Assembly (NCBI RefSeq): GCF_004795735.1
Contig: NZ_CP039247.1
Span: 248,001 to 312,000 of the forward strand
Source of the DNA: Corynebacterium endometrii
GTDB taxonomy: Bacteria > Actinomycetota > Actinomycetes > Mycobacteriales > Mycobacteriaceae
Direction of reading: 5' to 3'
DNA length: 64,000 nt
Of this stretch, positions 52,163-60,609 are shown one piece after another (within the stretch, counting starts at the first letter, position 1; the number at the start of each line of letters is the position of its first letter). Under the pieces are notes generated by a model that saw only the letters and a program-made list of their open reading frames with translations, ran no database searches and was not told where the DNA came from. Position numbers and translations under genes: made by a program.

Positions 52163-53491
52163 TTACGCCGGGAAGCGCGGCAGCGCGCGCTGGCCTAGCC
52201 AGTCCGCTGCGAGCGCGTCGATAGCGGCGGGGTTGCCGGCGCTGCGGAAGGCGGAGAGGGCGTCGGACGCGGTGGTGGTTGAGTGGCGCGCCGCGGCAAG
52301 ATGGCTGCGGATGGCGCGGAAGAACGCATCGTCGCCCAGCTCGCGCCGCAGCGAATGAACGAAGAGCGCGCCGCGTTTGTACACCCGATCATCGAACATA
52401 TCCCTGGCGCCGGGATCCGCCAGGTAGAGGTCCTGGTCCTTGCGCTCTAGCACCTTGTAGTGGGAACGCGCGGACTCATGAGCGGGCACGCCCTGGGAAT
52501 GCTCAAGCCACAGCCACTCCGAATAGCAGGCAAATCCCTCGTTGAGCCAAATGTCTCCCCACACGCTCAGCCCGCAGGAGTTACCAAACCATTGGTGGGA
52601 AAGCTCGTGGGCGATGAGCCGCTCAAAGACGTGGTCTCCTTTGACGTGATTGGAACCAAAGATGGACAGGCCCTGGGCCTCAAGCGGAATTTCCAAGGCG
52701 TCCTCGGTGACCACAACGCGGTAATCCGGGAAGGGATAGTCCCCGAAGCGTTCCTCAAAGAAGTCCAGCATGTCCTGCTGCCGGGCAAACTCCTCATTGA
52801 CCTGGGACTTGAGCTCCGCCGGGGCGAACACCGTGGTGTTGCGGCCTAAATCGAAGGCCGTGAACTCGCCCACGTTGACGGTGGCGAGATAGGTGGCCAG
52901 GGGGGACTCGGCCGCGTAATGCCAGCGGGTGGTGGAACCGGTGGAGCGCTTCGATATCAGCGTGCCCGGGCACACCACCGTAAACGGCGAATCGGCCGCA
53001 ATCCTGAAATCGAAGGTGGCCTTCTGGCTGGGGTGGTCATCACACGGGAACCAGCTCGGCGCGCCATTGGGCTGCGAGGCAACCAGCGCGCCGGACTCCG
53101 TTTCCTCCCAACCAATCTGGCCCCACGTGGTCCGAATGGGCTTGGGGTTGCCGCCGTAACGAATGGTCAACGCGAATTCCTGCCCGGCGGGAACCGGCGC
53201 GCCGAAGCTTATACGCAGCTTGCCGCCGGACTGCTTGAACTTAGCAACCTTTACCTTGCCGTCCGCCGTGACGCGGCGCGTCACCATGCCCGCGGCGAGG
53301 TCCAGGCTCATTTTCTTAAGCTCCTCGTCGCCCGTCACAACCCGCAGTACCGCTTCGCCAGCCAGCGCATTGGGCTCCACCTTGTAGTCCAGGTTTAAGG
53401 CGTAGTGGCTGACCCGAAAGCCCAGGTTAAACTCCACCCCCGTGTACGGGTCACGGGATCCAGAAAGGGCGGCAGGGCACAGCGTGAACAT
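52163..53491 (-). CDS. M1-family zinc aminopeptidase
   Basis: A 442-residue gluzincin with HELSHQWFGN and the downstream NEGFACYSEWLW supplying the third zinc ligand. The N-terminal beta domain (FRVSHYALNLDYKVEPNALAGEAVLRV) and the GWEETESGALVASQPNGAPSWFPCDDHPSQKATFDF substrate region are present, whereas the long C-terminal ERAP-type domain is absent; short M1 enzymes of this length are known in actinobacteria. No signal peptide, so probably cytoplasmic. Start at 53491 uncertain. Confidence 0.92.
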   Translation of the reverse strand: MFTLCPAALSGSRDPYTGVEFNLGFRVSHYALNLDYKVEPNALAGEAVLRVVTGDEELKKMSLDLAAGMVTRRVTADGKVKVAKFKQSGGKLRISFGAPVPAGQEFALTIRYGGNPKPIRTTWGQIGWEETESGALVASQPNGAPSWFPCDDHPSQKATFDFRIAADSPFTVVCPGTLISKRSTGSTTRWHYAAESPLATYLATVNVGEFTAFDLGRNTTVFAPAELKSQVNEEFARQQDMLDFFEERFGDYPFPDYRVVVTEDALEIPLEAQGLSIFGSNHVKGDHVFERLIAHELSHQWFGNSCGLSVWGDIWLNEGFACYSEWLWLEHSQGVPAHESARSHYKVLERKDQDLYLADPGARDMFDDRVYKRGALFVHSLRRELGDDAFFRAIRSHLAAARHSTTTASDALSAFRSAGNPAAIDALAADWLGQRALPRFPA

Positions 53492-53529
53492 AAGCTGCGA
53501 TCCTACCGCCCCTGGGGGCTCAAGTGAAC

Positions 53530-54612
53530 TTAAGCGTAGAAAGCGCGCCAGAAGGTGGCCCAGGACTTCTCAATGTCCTCACGCCAGCCCGGCCAGGAGT
53601 GGGTGCCAACGTTGCGGAAGTTGTAATCCGCGGGGATACCGTTCTTGTCCAGCTTGGCCTTTAAGTTATGGGTGCAGTGGTTGACCGCGGCCTCGATGGC
53701 GCCGCCCTCAATCTGCAGGGTTGCGGCACCCAGAACGGCCGGGACGGGTTCTATGCCCTGGGCGGTGTAGTAGGAAGGCATATCGGTCTTGCCGGCCAGG
53801 CCAGAGCCCGAGGAAATGTAGAGCTCGGTACCGCGCAGCTTGGCGGCGTTGATTAGGGCGTCATTCCAGCGGTTGGTCGCGGAACCCTGGCGGCCCCACA
53901 TCTGCTCAGGCTGCCCGCCGCCGCGATTAACGGTCAGGCGCGTGAACTCATAGGTCGCCGGGTCGGCGGTAGCGGCGCAACCGGCAAAGGAGCCAACTGC
54001 GTCGTAGAAGCCCGGATTATGCTGGGCAAACAGCAGCGCGGAGGTAGCGGACATGGACATGCCGGCCACCGCGCGCTTGTTGTTGGCCTGCAGGTGACGC
54101 TCGATTGGGCCGGGAAGCTCCTTGGTCAGGAAGGTCTCCCACTTCTGTGGGCCCTTCAGGTAGGTGCCGTTAGGGTCTTGCTTCCAGTCCGTGTAGTAGG
54201 AAAAAGCGCCGGCCTGCGGGATGACCACGTTGACCTTCAGATCCGAGTAGAAATCCACCACCTGGGACATCACGGTCCAGTCCATGTCCTGCTCTGCGCC
54301 GCCGGCGCCGTTGAGCAGGTAGATGGTTGGGCGGTTGGCCTCGCCGGCCGGGATAACCGCGAGCGGAACCACGCGGCCGTTCATCGCGGGTGAGGTGGCC
54401 TGCAGCTTCATGACGCGGTCATCGTTCGCGAACTGCTTGTACCACGCGGAGTCAGCAACCTCGGGGGTGGCCTCTAGGGGGGATACGGTGGACAGGGCCT
54501 GGCTGCCTGCGACCTGCTGAGGGGTCAGATTGGCGGCGGTTGCCGCCGGAGCAAGAGCCAAAGAACCAGCTACGGCCACTGAAGCAATGATGGTGCCAAG
54601 ACGCTTCTTCAT
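53530..54612 (-). CDS. Secreted mycolyltransferase (antigen-85 type)
   Basis: A 360-residue esterase that transfers corynomycolate from trehalose monomycolate. A signal peptide with AATAAN cleavage region spans about 1-27. The alpha/beta hydrolase core has the YLLNGAGGAEQDMDW oxyanion region, the nucleophile serine in VAGMSMSATSALLFA and the catalytic histidine in THSWPGWRED. It lacks the C-terminal LGFP repeats of PS1. It lies 54 bases after a paralogous gene, forming a tandem pair. Acceptor may be trehalose, arabinogalactan or protein serine. Confidence 0.93.
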   Translation of the reverse strand: MKKRLGTIIASVAVAGSLALAPAATAANLTPQQVAGSQALSTVSPLEATPEVADSAWYKQFANDDRVMKLQATSPAMNGRVVPLAVIPAGEANRPTIYLLNGAGGAEQDMDWTVMSQVVDFYSDLKVNVVIPQAGAFSYYTDWKQDPNGTYLKGPQKWETFLTKELPGPIERHLQANNKRAVAGMSMSATSALLFAQHNPGFYDAVGSFAGCAATADPATYEFTRLTVNRGGGQPEQMWGRQGSATNRWNDALINAAKLRGTELYISSGSGLAGKTDMPSYYTAQGIEPVPAVLGAATLQIEGGAIEAAVNHCTHNLKAKLDKNGIPADYNFRNVGTHSWPGWREDIEKSWATFWRAFYA

Positions 54613-54666
54613 GAGAATCCTTATGGGTATTTGGGTTTTAGGGGTGAGCTTATAACGCGGTGCGGA

Positions 54667-55932
54667 TTACTGCGACTCGGGAAGGCCGAAGGCCCGGGCA
54701 AACGTGGGCCAGGATTCGCGCAAGTCTGAGCGCCAGCCCGGCCAGGAATGCGTGCCGGTTGGGCGGAAGTTCCAGGTAGCGTCCACGCCTTCCGCGTCCA
54801 TCTTACTCTTCAGGTCATGGGTGCAAGCGTTCATCGCGGCCTCGATGGCGCCGCCCTCAACGGTCAGGGTGGAGGAGGTTTGGAAAGCCGCGGAGGTCTG
54901 TTCGAAAGAGGGGTTGTCCGGAATCATGGAGGAGAGCATCTCATTTTCGCCCGGCAGGCCGGAGTTCGTGGAGACGTAAATCTCAGAATCCGCGAAATTA
55001 TGCGCGGTGGCGTTAATCAACGCGTCGTTGTAGCGGGCGTACTGGCCGTTTGCCGGGCCCCACATCTGTGCAGGGGTGCCACCGCCGCGGTTGACCGTCA
55101 GAGCCGTATAAAAGCGCGGCAGCGGGGTGGACGTGGCCGCGCAGCCGGAGAAGGAGCCAATGGCGTCATAGAAGCCCGGATTATGCTGGGCCAGCAGCAG
55201 CGCGGAGGTAGCGGACATGGACATGCCGGCGATGCCGCGCTTCCCGTTGCCGTTGATCGCGGGTTCGAGCGCCTGCGGCAACTCGCGGGTAAGGAAGGTC
55301 TCCCACTTGATTGCCGGGTCGCTGAGGTAGCCGGTTTGTGGGGATTCCAGCCAGTCCGTGTAGTAGGAGAAAGCGCCGCCCATCGGGATGACCACGTTTA
55401 CGTCGTGGCCCGAGTAGAAATCGACGATGTCAGTATCGGGGCGGCCCACCGTGGCGGAAATCCAGTCCATGCCCTGCTCCGCGCCACCGGCGCCGTTGAG
55501 CATATAGATGGTGGGGCGGGGAGTATTGAACGTTCCATCCGGGGTGATGACGGCCAAATCGATGAATTTGTTCATTGACGGCGAGAAGGTCTCAACCCAA
55601 CGGACCCGGCCGTTGTAGTGGTTGCCCACTGATTCCGGCCCAAAGAATATGGTGCCCTTCTCATCGATCCTGGACAGGTTGGAATTGATGATCCATTTGT
55701 CAGAGTCTTTCAGCTTTTCCCAGCTGGACTCGCTCTCGGACCATACCTGCACGGCGCGCTTTTCGAAGTCCTCCACGGACTTTACGGTCACCGTGGCGGC
55801 GTCTTCCCCCTGGGTGATCCGCGGGTCATCCGCGGCGATGTCCGAGGCCGCGGCGATGGCGGGCGCGGTTAGCACTCCGGCGGCGATGGCGATGGCCGCG
55901 GCGGTGCTGGTTGCAGTGCGAAGGATCTTCAT
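54667..55932 (-). CDS. Secreted mycolyltransferase (antigen-85 type), longer paralogue
   Basis: A 421-residue relative of the preceding gene with a signal peptide (about 1-28, AAIAAAS) and an additional N-terminal segment of about 60 residues before the esterase core. Active-site motifs are YMLNGAGGAEQGMDW, IAGMSMSATSALLLAQ and THSWPGWRSD. Both proteins share long identical stretches around the nucleophile, so they arose by duplication. Divergent from a small gene at 56337 that may encode an acceptor protein. Position before lpd matches the mycolyltransferase of C. glutamicum implicated in protein O-mycoloylation; that correspondence is from memory. Confidence 0.92.
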   Translation of the reverse strand: MKILRTATSTAAAIAIAAGVLTAPAIAAASDIAADDPRITQGEDAATVTVKSVEDFEKRAVQVWSESESSWEKLKDSDKWIINSNLSRIDEKGTIFFGPESVGNHYNGRVRWVETFSPSMNKFIDLAVITPDGTFNTPRPTIYMLNGAGGAEQGMDWISATVGRPDTDIVDFYSGHDVNVVIPMGGAFSYYTDWLESPQTGYLSDPAIKWETFLTRELPQALEPAINGNGKRGIAGMSMSATSALLLAQHNPGFYDAIGSFSGCAATSTPLPRFYTALTVNRGGGTPAQMWGPANGQYARYNDALINATAHNFADSEIYVSTNSGLPGENEMLSSMIPDNPSFEQTSAAFQTSSTLTVEGGAIEAAMNACTHDLKSKMDAEGVDATWNFRPTGTHSWPGWRSDLRESWPTFARAFGLPESQ

Positions 55933-56336
55933 ATGTTCCGCTTCCTGGGTAGAACGTCTCCGGGCGGTGACGATGCAGAGCTAGGGACAGGGATTGCGTG
56001 CTTCTTCCCCTCACATCGGAAGGGCCTGGGAAGATGTTAACAATCCATTCGGCCCCAGCTGGACGCGCCAGTGCCGCGGCTTTGATGATGGTCAGGGAGT
56101 TATGCGTGTGCGCACAGCATAGCAAGTTAAAGAAGTGATTGGTGGGACTATTGTTAAAGTTGTGTCAAATGGGGTGCGCGGTGTGTTATAGTCGCGAAAA
56201 CCTATCTTGCGGTGTATCGATGCACGCTTGCGTGCAAGTTGCACTGCCGCGCACGTAACGCGGTAGTAGGATTTGGCGTTAAAAGCGTGTAAGAACGCCC
56301 TGAAAAATCAACTGCCTATTGTTCTAAGGATCCAGC
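55933..56336. promoter_or_regulatory. Divergent promoter region and structured leader of the 36-residue protein gene
   Basis: On the plus strand TATAGT (around 56179) is a likely -10, leaving a leader of about 150 bases. The leader holds three hairpins: TGCACGC/GCGTGCA (56222-56228 / 56231-56237), CCGCG/CGCGG (56248-56252 / 56260-56264) and GGCGT/ACGCC (56276-56280 / 56295-56299). AAGGA precedes the ATG at 56337. The other half serves the mycolyltransferase gene; no gene seen. Confidence 0.55.
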
Positions 56337-56447
56337 ATGAACCCGATTGATCTTTTCCTCGTACAGCTCAATACCTACCTCGGCGAGTTCATTCACATGG
56401 GCTCCTCCGGCTCCTCCCAACTGGCCGTGTCCCTGGGCTGGTTCTAA
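56337..56447 (+). CDS. Small 36-residue hydrophobic/amphipathic protein, candidate envelope porin-type peptide
   Basis: A short gene with clear AAGGA ribosome-binding site and its own terminator. The product begins MNPIDLFLVQLNTYL and ends in GSSGSSQLAVSLGWF. It has no signal peptide, is amphipathic, and has a Gly/Ser cluster (residues 22-27) in the middle. These traits resemble the very short, signal-less corynebacterial outer-membrane proteins PorA, PorH and ProtX, which carry O-linked mycolic acids on serine. It lies directly beside two mycolyltransferase genes. I do not recognise a specific family member; function inferred from context. Confidence 0.7.
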   Translation: MNPIDLFLVQLNTYLGEFIHMGSSGSSQLAVSLGWF

Positions 56448-56465
56448 GGAATAGCTAAAGGGTAG

Positions 56466-56500
56466 ATTGCCCGGGCCGGTGACGGCGCGGGCGATTTTTT
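56466..56500 (+). terminator. Rho-independent terminator after the small gene
   Basis: ATTGCCCG (56466-56473) pairs with CGGGCGAT (56488-56495), with an inner GGCCG/CGGC stem, followed by TTTTTT to 56500. Confirms a separate short transcript for the 36-residue gene. Confidence 0.88.
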
Positions 56501-56581
56501 ATGCGATCGACCCGAGCCTGGGTAGGCGATATATAGGGGTAGGCGCAGACAGATACGCAAAATTTAGATACCCTATAGGGC

Positions 56582-57994
56582 GTGACTAAAGAACATTATG
56601 ACGTAGTAGTACTCGGCGCGGGCCCTGGTGGCTACGTAGCCGCTATCCGTGCAGCTCAGCTTGGCCAGAAGGTCGCGGTTGTTGAGAAGCAGTACTGGGG
56701 CGGTGTCTGCCTGAACGTAGGTTGCATCCCTTCCAAGTCGCTGATCAAGAACGCTGAGATCGCAAACATCCTCAAGCATGAGAAGGATGTCTTCGGCATC
56801 AAGGGCGACGTGGAGATGGATTACTCCCACGCCCACAAGCGTTCCCGCAAGGTCTCGGAGAAGATCGTGGCGGGCGTCCACTACCTGATGAAGAAGAACA
56901 AGATCACCGAGATCCACGGCCTGGGTTCCTTTACCGATGCCAAGACCATGGAAATCACCGAGGGCGATGACAAGGGCAAGACCATCACCTTCGATAACTG
57001 CATCATCGCCACCGGCTCCATCGTTAACACGCTGCCTGGTATTGAACTGTCTGAGAACGTGGTCTCTTTTGAGGAGCACATCCTCAACCCGGAGGCGCCA
57101 GAAAAGATCGCCATCGTGGGCGGCGGCGCAATCGGCATGGAGTTTGCCTACGTGCTCAACGCGTACGGCGTCGATGTAACCCTCATCGAGTACATGGACC
57201 GCGTGCTTCCTAACGAGGACGCAGAGGTCTCCAAGGCGATCGCTAGGGTCTACAAGAAGCATGGCGTCAAGCTTCTTCCAGGGCACGCTACCACCGCGGT
57301 GCGCGACAATGGGGACTCCGTCGAGGTTGACTACCAGAAGAAGGGCTCTGATAAGACGGAGACCATCACCGTTGACCGCGTTCTGATTTCCGTTGGCTTC
57401 CGTCCTCGCACCGAGGGCTTTGGCCTGGAGAACACCGGCGTTGAGCTCACCGAGCGCGGCGCTATTGCCATCGATGATTACATGCGCACCAATGTTGACG
57501 GCATCTACGCCATCGGTGACGTCACCGCCAAGCTGCAGCTGGCTCACGTGGCCGAGGCTCAGGGCATCGTTGCCGCCGAGACCATCGCCGGCGCCGAGAC
57601 CCAGACCCTGGGTGATTACATGATGATGCCTCGCGCAACGTTCTGTAACCCGCAGGTCGCCTCCTTCGGCTACACCAAGGAGCAGGCTGAGGAGAAGTGG
57701 CCGGACAAGGAGATCAAGGTTGCCTCCTTCCCGTTCTCCGCGAACGGCAAGGCGGTTGGCGCCAACGCGACCGACGGCTTCGTCAAGGTCGTCGCCGATG
57801 GCGAGTACGGCGAGCTGCTGGGCGCCCACATGGTAGGCGAGGGTGTATCAGATTTCACCCCACAGCTGACCCTGGCACAGCGCTTCGACCTGACCGCGGG
57901 CGAAATCTCACGCAACGTGCACATTCACCCGACTATGTCCGAGGCAATGAAGGAAGCCGTTCACGGCATCGAAGGCCACATGATTAACCTTTAG
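56582..57994 (+). CDS. lpd: Dihydrolipoamide dehydrogenase
   Basis: FAD-dependent E3 component of the 2-oxoacid dehydrogenase complexes, 470 residues. FAD motif VVVLGAGPGGYVAA (8-21), redox disulfide C43-C48 in GGVCLNVGCIPSKSL, NAD-binding IAIVGGGAIGMEFA, second FAD contact AIGDVTAKLQLAHVA, and the C-terminal HIHPTMSEAMKEAVH histidine-glutamate pair. Start is the GTG at 56582; a TACCCT (56569-56574) ends seven bases before it and no Shine-Dalgarno is visible, which suggests a leaderless message. Confidence 0.96.
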   Translation: MTKEHYDVVVLGAGPGGYVAAIRAAQLGQKVAVVEKQYWGGVCLNVGCIPSKSLIKNAEIANILKHEKDVFGIKGDVEMDYSHAHKRSRKVSEKIVAGVHYLMKKNKITEIHGLGSFTDAKTMEITEGDDKGKTITFDNCIIATGSIVNTLPGIELSENVVSFEEHILNPEAPEKIAIVGGGAIGMEFAYVLNAYGVDVTLIEYMDRVLPNEDAEVSKAIARVYKKHGVKLLPGHATTAVRDNGDSVEVDYQKKGSDKTETITVDRVLISVGFRPRTEGFGLENTGVELTERGAIAIDDYMRTNVDGIYAIGDVTAKLQLAHVAEAQGIVAAETIAGAETQTLGDYMMMPRATFCNPQVASFGYTKEQAEEKWPDKEIKVASFPFSANGKAVGANATDGFVKVVADGEYGELLGAHMVGEGVSDFTPQLTLAQRFDLTAGEISRNVHIHPTMSEAMKEAVHGIEGHMINL

Positions 57995-58020
57995 AGCGCC
58001 CTTCGCTTGAGTTAGCACCG

Positions 58021-58057
58021 CGCCCGTCCGGTTGACCCCCGAGGTCCCGGGCGGGCG
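58021..58057 (+). terminator. GC-rich stem-loop after lpd
   Basis: CGCCCGTCCGG (58021-58031) pairs imperfectly with the CCGGGCGGGCG ending at 58057. T content after it is low, so termination may be partial. Confidence 0.55.
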
Positions 58058-58109
58058 TTGCTGTTGGGGGTACATTATTGTCGTTATATTCGATGGAGGA
58101 AGCCGAAGC

Positions 58110-58730
58110 ATGAATGAGGAGATGGCCGGTATTAGGAAAGCGGTGCTGGTAGTCGCCGCGCTGAACTTTGCTTACTTCCTGGTTGAGATGGTCATGGCGG
58201 TGCGGCTGGGATCAGTGTCGCTGTTCGCGGACTCGGTGGATTTCTTTGAAGACACGGCCATTAATATGCTGGTGTTCTTCGCTTTGACCTGGTCTTTGGC
58301 TGCGCGCAGGCGCGCGGGCATGGTGCTCGCGGCGGTGATCCTGCTGCCGGCGATAGCCGCGGTGGTCACCGCGGTGGCCAAGATTTTCGACCCGCAGCCG
58401 CCCGAACCGGGCGCCCTGACGCTTACGGCCGCGGGCGCGCTGGTGGTCAACGTGGCGTGCGCGGTCATCCTGCTCAAGCTGCGCAGGGCCCATGGTGAGG
58501 GCGTGCCGGGGCAATCCTTAACCCGCGGCGCATGGCTGGCGGCGCGCAACGATGCGCTGGCGAACGTGCTGATTATCGCCGCCGGTCTGGCCACCTTTGC
58601 GGTGGCCACCGCGTGGTTCGATGTCATCGTGGGGCTGATTATTGCCTCCATCAACTTCACGGCAGCCAAGGAAGTATGGGAGGCATCCGTCAGCGAGGAG
58701 GATCCGCTGGAAATGCTCGATGATGACTAG
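58110..58730 (+). CDS. Small cation-diffusion-facilitator-like membrane protein
   Basis: A 206-residue polytopic protein with about six hydrophobic segments. SVSLFADSVDFFEDTAINMLV and AWLAARNDALANVLIIAAGL correspond to the two metal-site helices of CDF transporters (S-x-AL-x-AD-x3-D and ND pattern). The usual cytoplasmic C-terminal domain is missing; the protein ends in an acidic tail (EEDPLEMLDDD). GGAGGA precedes the ATG at 58110. A divalent metal exporter is likely, but the specific metal is unknown. Confidence 0.82.
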   Translation: MNEEMAGIRKAVLVVAALNFAYFLVEMVMAVRLGSVSLFADSVDFFEDTAINMLVFFALTWSLAARRRAGMVLAAVILLPAIAAVVTAVAKIFDPQPPEPGALTLTAAGALVVNVACAVILLKLRRAHGEGVPGQSLTRGAWLAARNDALANVLIIAAGLATFAVATAWFDVIVGLIIASINFTAAKEVWEASVSEEDPLEMLDDD

Positions 58731-58768
58731 CGCCAATCCATTGGCGGTGGCGGCGGTAAGCGTCGCGG

Positions 58769-60175
58769 CTAGTAGGGGGCCACGGAGGACTTGTGCGCGT
58801 CGATGGTGAGGGCCTCGTTGATTGAGGGGAAAGCGCGTTGCGCGCAGTTCTCGCGCGGGCAGGTCCTGCAGCCGGCGCCGATTGGCGTGGCGGCATCCGT
58901 GTCCGTGATGTCGAGACCCTCGGCGTAGACGGTGCGGTCCGCGTGGCGCGCCTCGCAGCCTAGGCCAATGGCAAATAGCTTGTTGGTGTCCGTGAAACGC
59001 CCCTGCTGTTGCTGCACCGTGCGGGCGATCCAGAGGTAATTGCGCCCGTCCGGCATCTGCGCCAGCTGGCGGGAAATCACGCCCGGCTGGGCGAAGGTGT
59101 CATACACGTTCCACAGCGGGCAGGTGCCGCCGGAGTTGGAGAAGTGAACGCCGGTGGCGGACTGGCGCTTCGACATATTTCCGGCGCGGTCCACGCGCAC
59201 AAAGGTAAAAGGAATGCCGCGCAGGTTGGTGCGCTGAAGCGTGGACAGGCGGGACGCCGCGGTCTCATACCCCACGCCGAAGACCTGGCACAGGTATTCA
59301 ATGTCATAGCCGGATTGCTCAGCCTCGGCGTGGATCATCTTGTAGGGCAGGACCGTCGCGGCCGCGAAATAGGACGCGATGCCGCGGCGGGCGAGGTTGC
59401 GGGAGGCGTCGGAAGTGAAAGGCTCCTCGTCCACCAGCCGCTGAATCTGGTCCCCGGCCTCCAGGAATCCCAGCTCGGCGGCCATGCGGAAGGCGCGCTG
59501 GCCCTCGGTCAGGCGGGAGGCGAGGCGCAGCGTCTTGGCCTCACGGTCGAAGCGGTGCAGGGTGCCATCCAGTTGCGGGGTGGTAATGATCTCGATGCCG
59601 TGCTTGTCGCGCAGGCGCTTAGCCAGGGCCTCCTCGGTCTTGCGGATCTGGAAGCGGTCTACTCCGACGTCCCCCGCGATGCCTTCCGCCACGTTATCCA
59701 AATCGTCCAAGTAGTTCTGGCGGGCGTAGAAAAAATCGCGGACCTCGTCGTGCGGCATGGACAGCGCCTGGGCGCCGGCGGTGCGGCGGGTGTCCGTGGC
59801 GAGGGAGAGCTTGTCACGCACATTGCGGTAGCGCCGGTGGATGTCCACCATCGTGCGCGCGACGGTGGGGTGGTTGTACACGAGCTCGGAAAGCTCCTGC
59901 AGCTCGACGGGGGATGGGCACAGCTCCTTGTCCTGGATGACGTCCTGGATCTCGGCGAGCAGGCGTGAATCATCATCGCGGGAGAAGAAGGTGGCGTCCA
60001 CGCCAAAGACTTCCGTGATGCGCAAAAGTACCGGGACCGTCAGCGGGCGAACATCGTGCTCAATTTGGTTGACATAGCTGGCTGATAGGCCAAGCGTGGA
60101 TGCAAGTGAAGCCTGGCTGAGATCGCGCTCGCGCCGGAGCTGGCGAAGCCGTGAGCCTACGTACGTCTTTCCCAT
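58769..60175 (-). CDS. ramB: Acetate-metabolism regulator RamB
   Basis: A 468-residue transcription factor with an N-terminal XRE helix-turn-helix ([36 protein letters not shown], 9-45), a central region containing the IrrE-like/short-chain fatty-acyl regulator domain, and a C-terminal DUF2083 part with cysteines ([16 protein letters not shown]). In C. glutamicum RamB represses acetate and glyoxylate genes during growth on glucose. The order lpd-ramB-sdhC matches that species. A RamB-like box lies in its own promoter. Confidence 0.94.
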   Translation of the reverse strand: MGKTYVGSRLRQLRRERDLSQASLASTLGLSASYVNQIEHDVRPLTVPVLLRITEVFGVDATFFSRDDDSRLLAEIQDVIQDKELCPSPVELQELSELVYNHPTVARTMVDIHRRYRNVRDKLSLATDTRRTAGAQALSMPHDEVRDFFYARQNYLDDLDNVAEGIAGDVGVDRFQIRKTEEALAKRLRDKHGIEIITTPQLDGTLHRFDREAKTLRLASRLTEGQRAFRMAAELGFLEAGDQIQRLVDEEPFTSDASRNLARRGIASYFAAATVLPYKMIHAEAEQSGYDIEYLCQVFGVGYETAASRLSTLQRTNLRGIPFTFVRVDRAGNMSKRQSATGVHFSNSGGTCPLWNVYDTFAQPGVISRQLAQMPDGRNYLWIARTVQQQQGRFTDTNKLFAIGLGCEARHADRTVYAEGLDITDTDAATPIGAGCRTCPRENCAQRAFPSINEALTIDAHKSSVAPY

Positions 60176-60215
60176 GCAGCACAGATTACAGAACGGTGTA
60201 AATCTTTAACACCGA

Positions 60216-60227
60216 TTTTGCAAACTT
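60216..60227 (-). promoter_or_regulatory. RamB-like binding box upstream of ramB
   Basis: The minus strand reads AAGTTTGCAAAA, close to the reported RamB motif with AAAGTTTGCAAA core, 41 bases before the ramB start. Suggests autoregulation, as known for C. glutamicum ramB. Confidence 0.5.
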
Positions 60228-60386
60228 GATGTGAATCTACGGGCGAGTGGATAAAAAGCAATGGTTACGGGGGTGGGTAGGGGAGAAAATATCCGGAGGA
60301 AATTCGCCCTGGGCGGAGCTGGAATTGGCGGGATCCGGCGAAAGTTTGACACATATTGGGGTAAAAACTTCACGCGGACAGGCTTC

Positions 60387-60402
60387 GGTGATAAACGTCA
60401 CA
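60387..60402. promoter_or_regulatory. GlxR-like operator upstream of sdhC
   Basis: GGTGA-TAAACG-TCACA matches TGTGA-N6-TCACA with one base changed. GlxR control of sdhCAB is known in C. glutamicum. Confidence 0.65.
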
Positions 60403-60479
60403 TTTGGCCGGAAATTAGACAACACACGTGTTGCATAAATGGCGGTTGACGTGCTTATAGGGGGTTTCTCTGGGGAGGG

Positions 60480-60499
60480 TTAAGGTTACCCTAACCTAA
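60480..60499. promoter_or_regulatory. DtxR iron box upstream of sdhC
   Basis: TAAGGTTACCCTAACCTAA (60481-60499) agrees with the DtxR consensus TWAGGTTAGSCTAACCTWA at 18 of 19 positions. It lies about 110 bases before the sdhC start and possibly just after the transcription start. Confidence 0.72.
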
Positions 60500-60609
60500 A
60501 AGCTGTGAATTCCTTGGGGGGAAGCTGGCTAGCGGCATGAAAAAGGTCCGTATTTGAGTGGTTACCTGTGGCGGCTGGTGCGTAAGGTAATACCGACTAT
60601 GGAGGTGTC

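Larger units (their letters stand above)
60176..60609. promoter_or_regulatory. Divergent ramB/sdhC control region
   Basis: A 434-base gene-free region rich in operator-like sequences: a RamB-like box, a palindrome CGGTGT-N9-ACACCG (around 60194-60214), a GlxR-like site and a DtxR box (listed separately). TTGCAT (60431-60436) and TATAGG (60456-60461), 19 bases apart, are a possible sdhC promoter; GGAGG (60601-60605) is the sdhC ribosome-binding site. Confidence 0.7.

Noticed and set aside
60247..60449. Short open frames between ramB and sdhC
   Set aside because: They overlap the operator region, lack ribosome-binding sites and show no conserved features.
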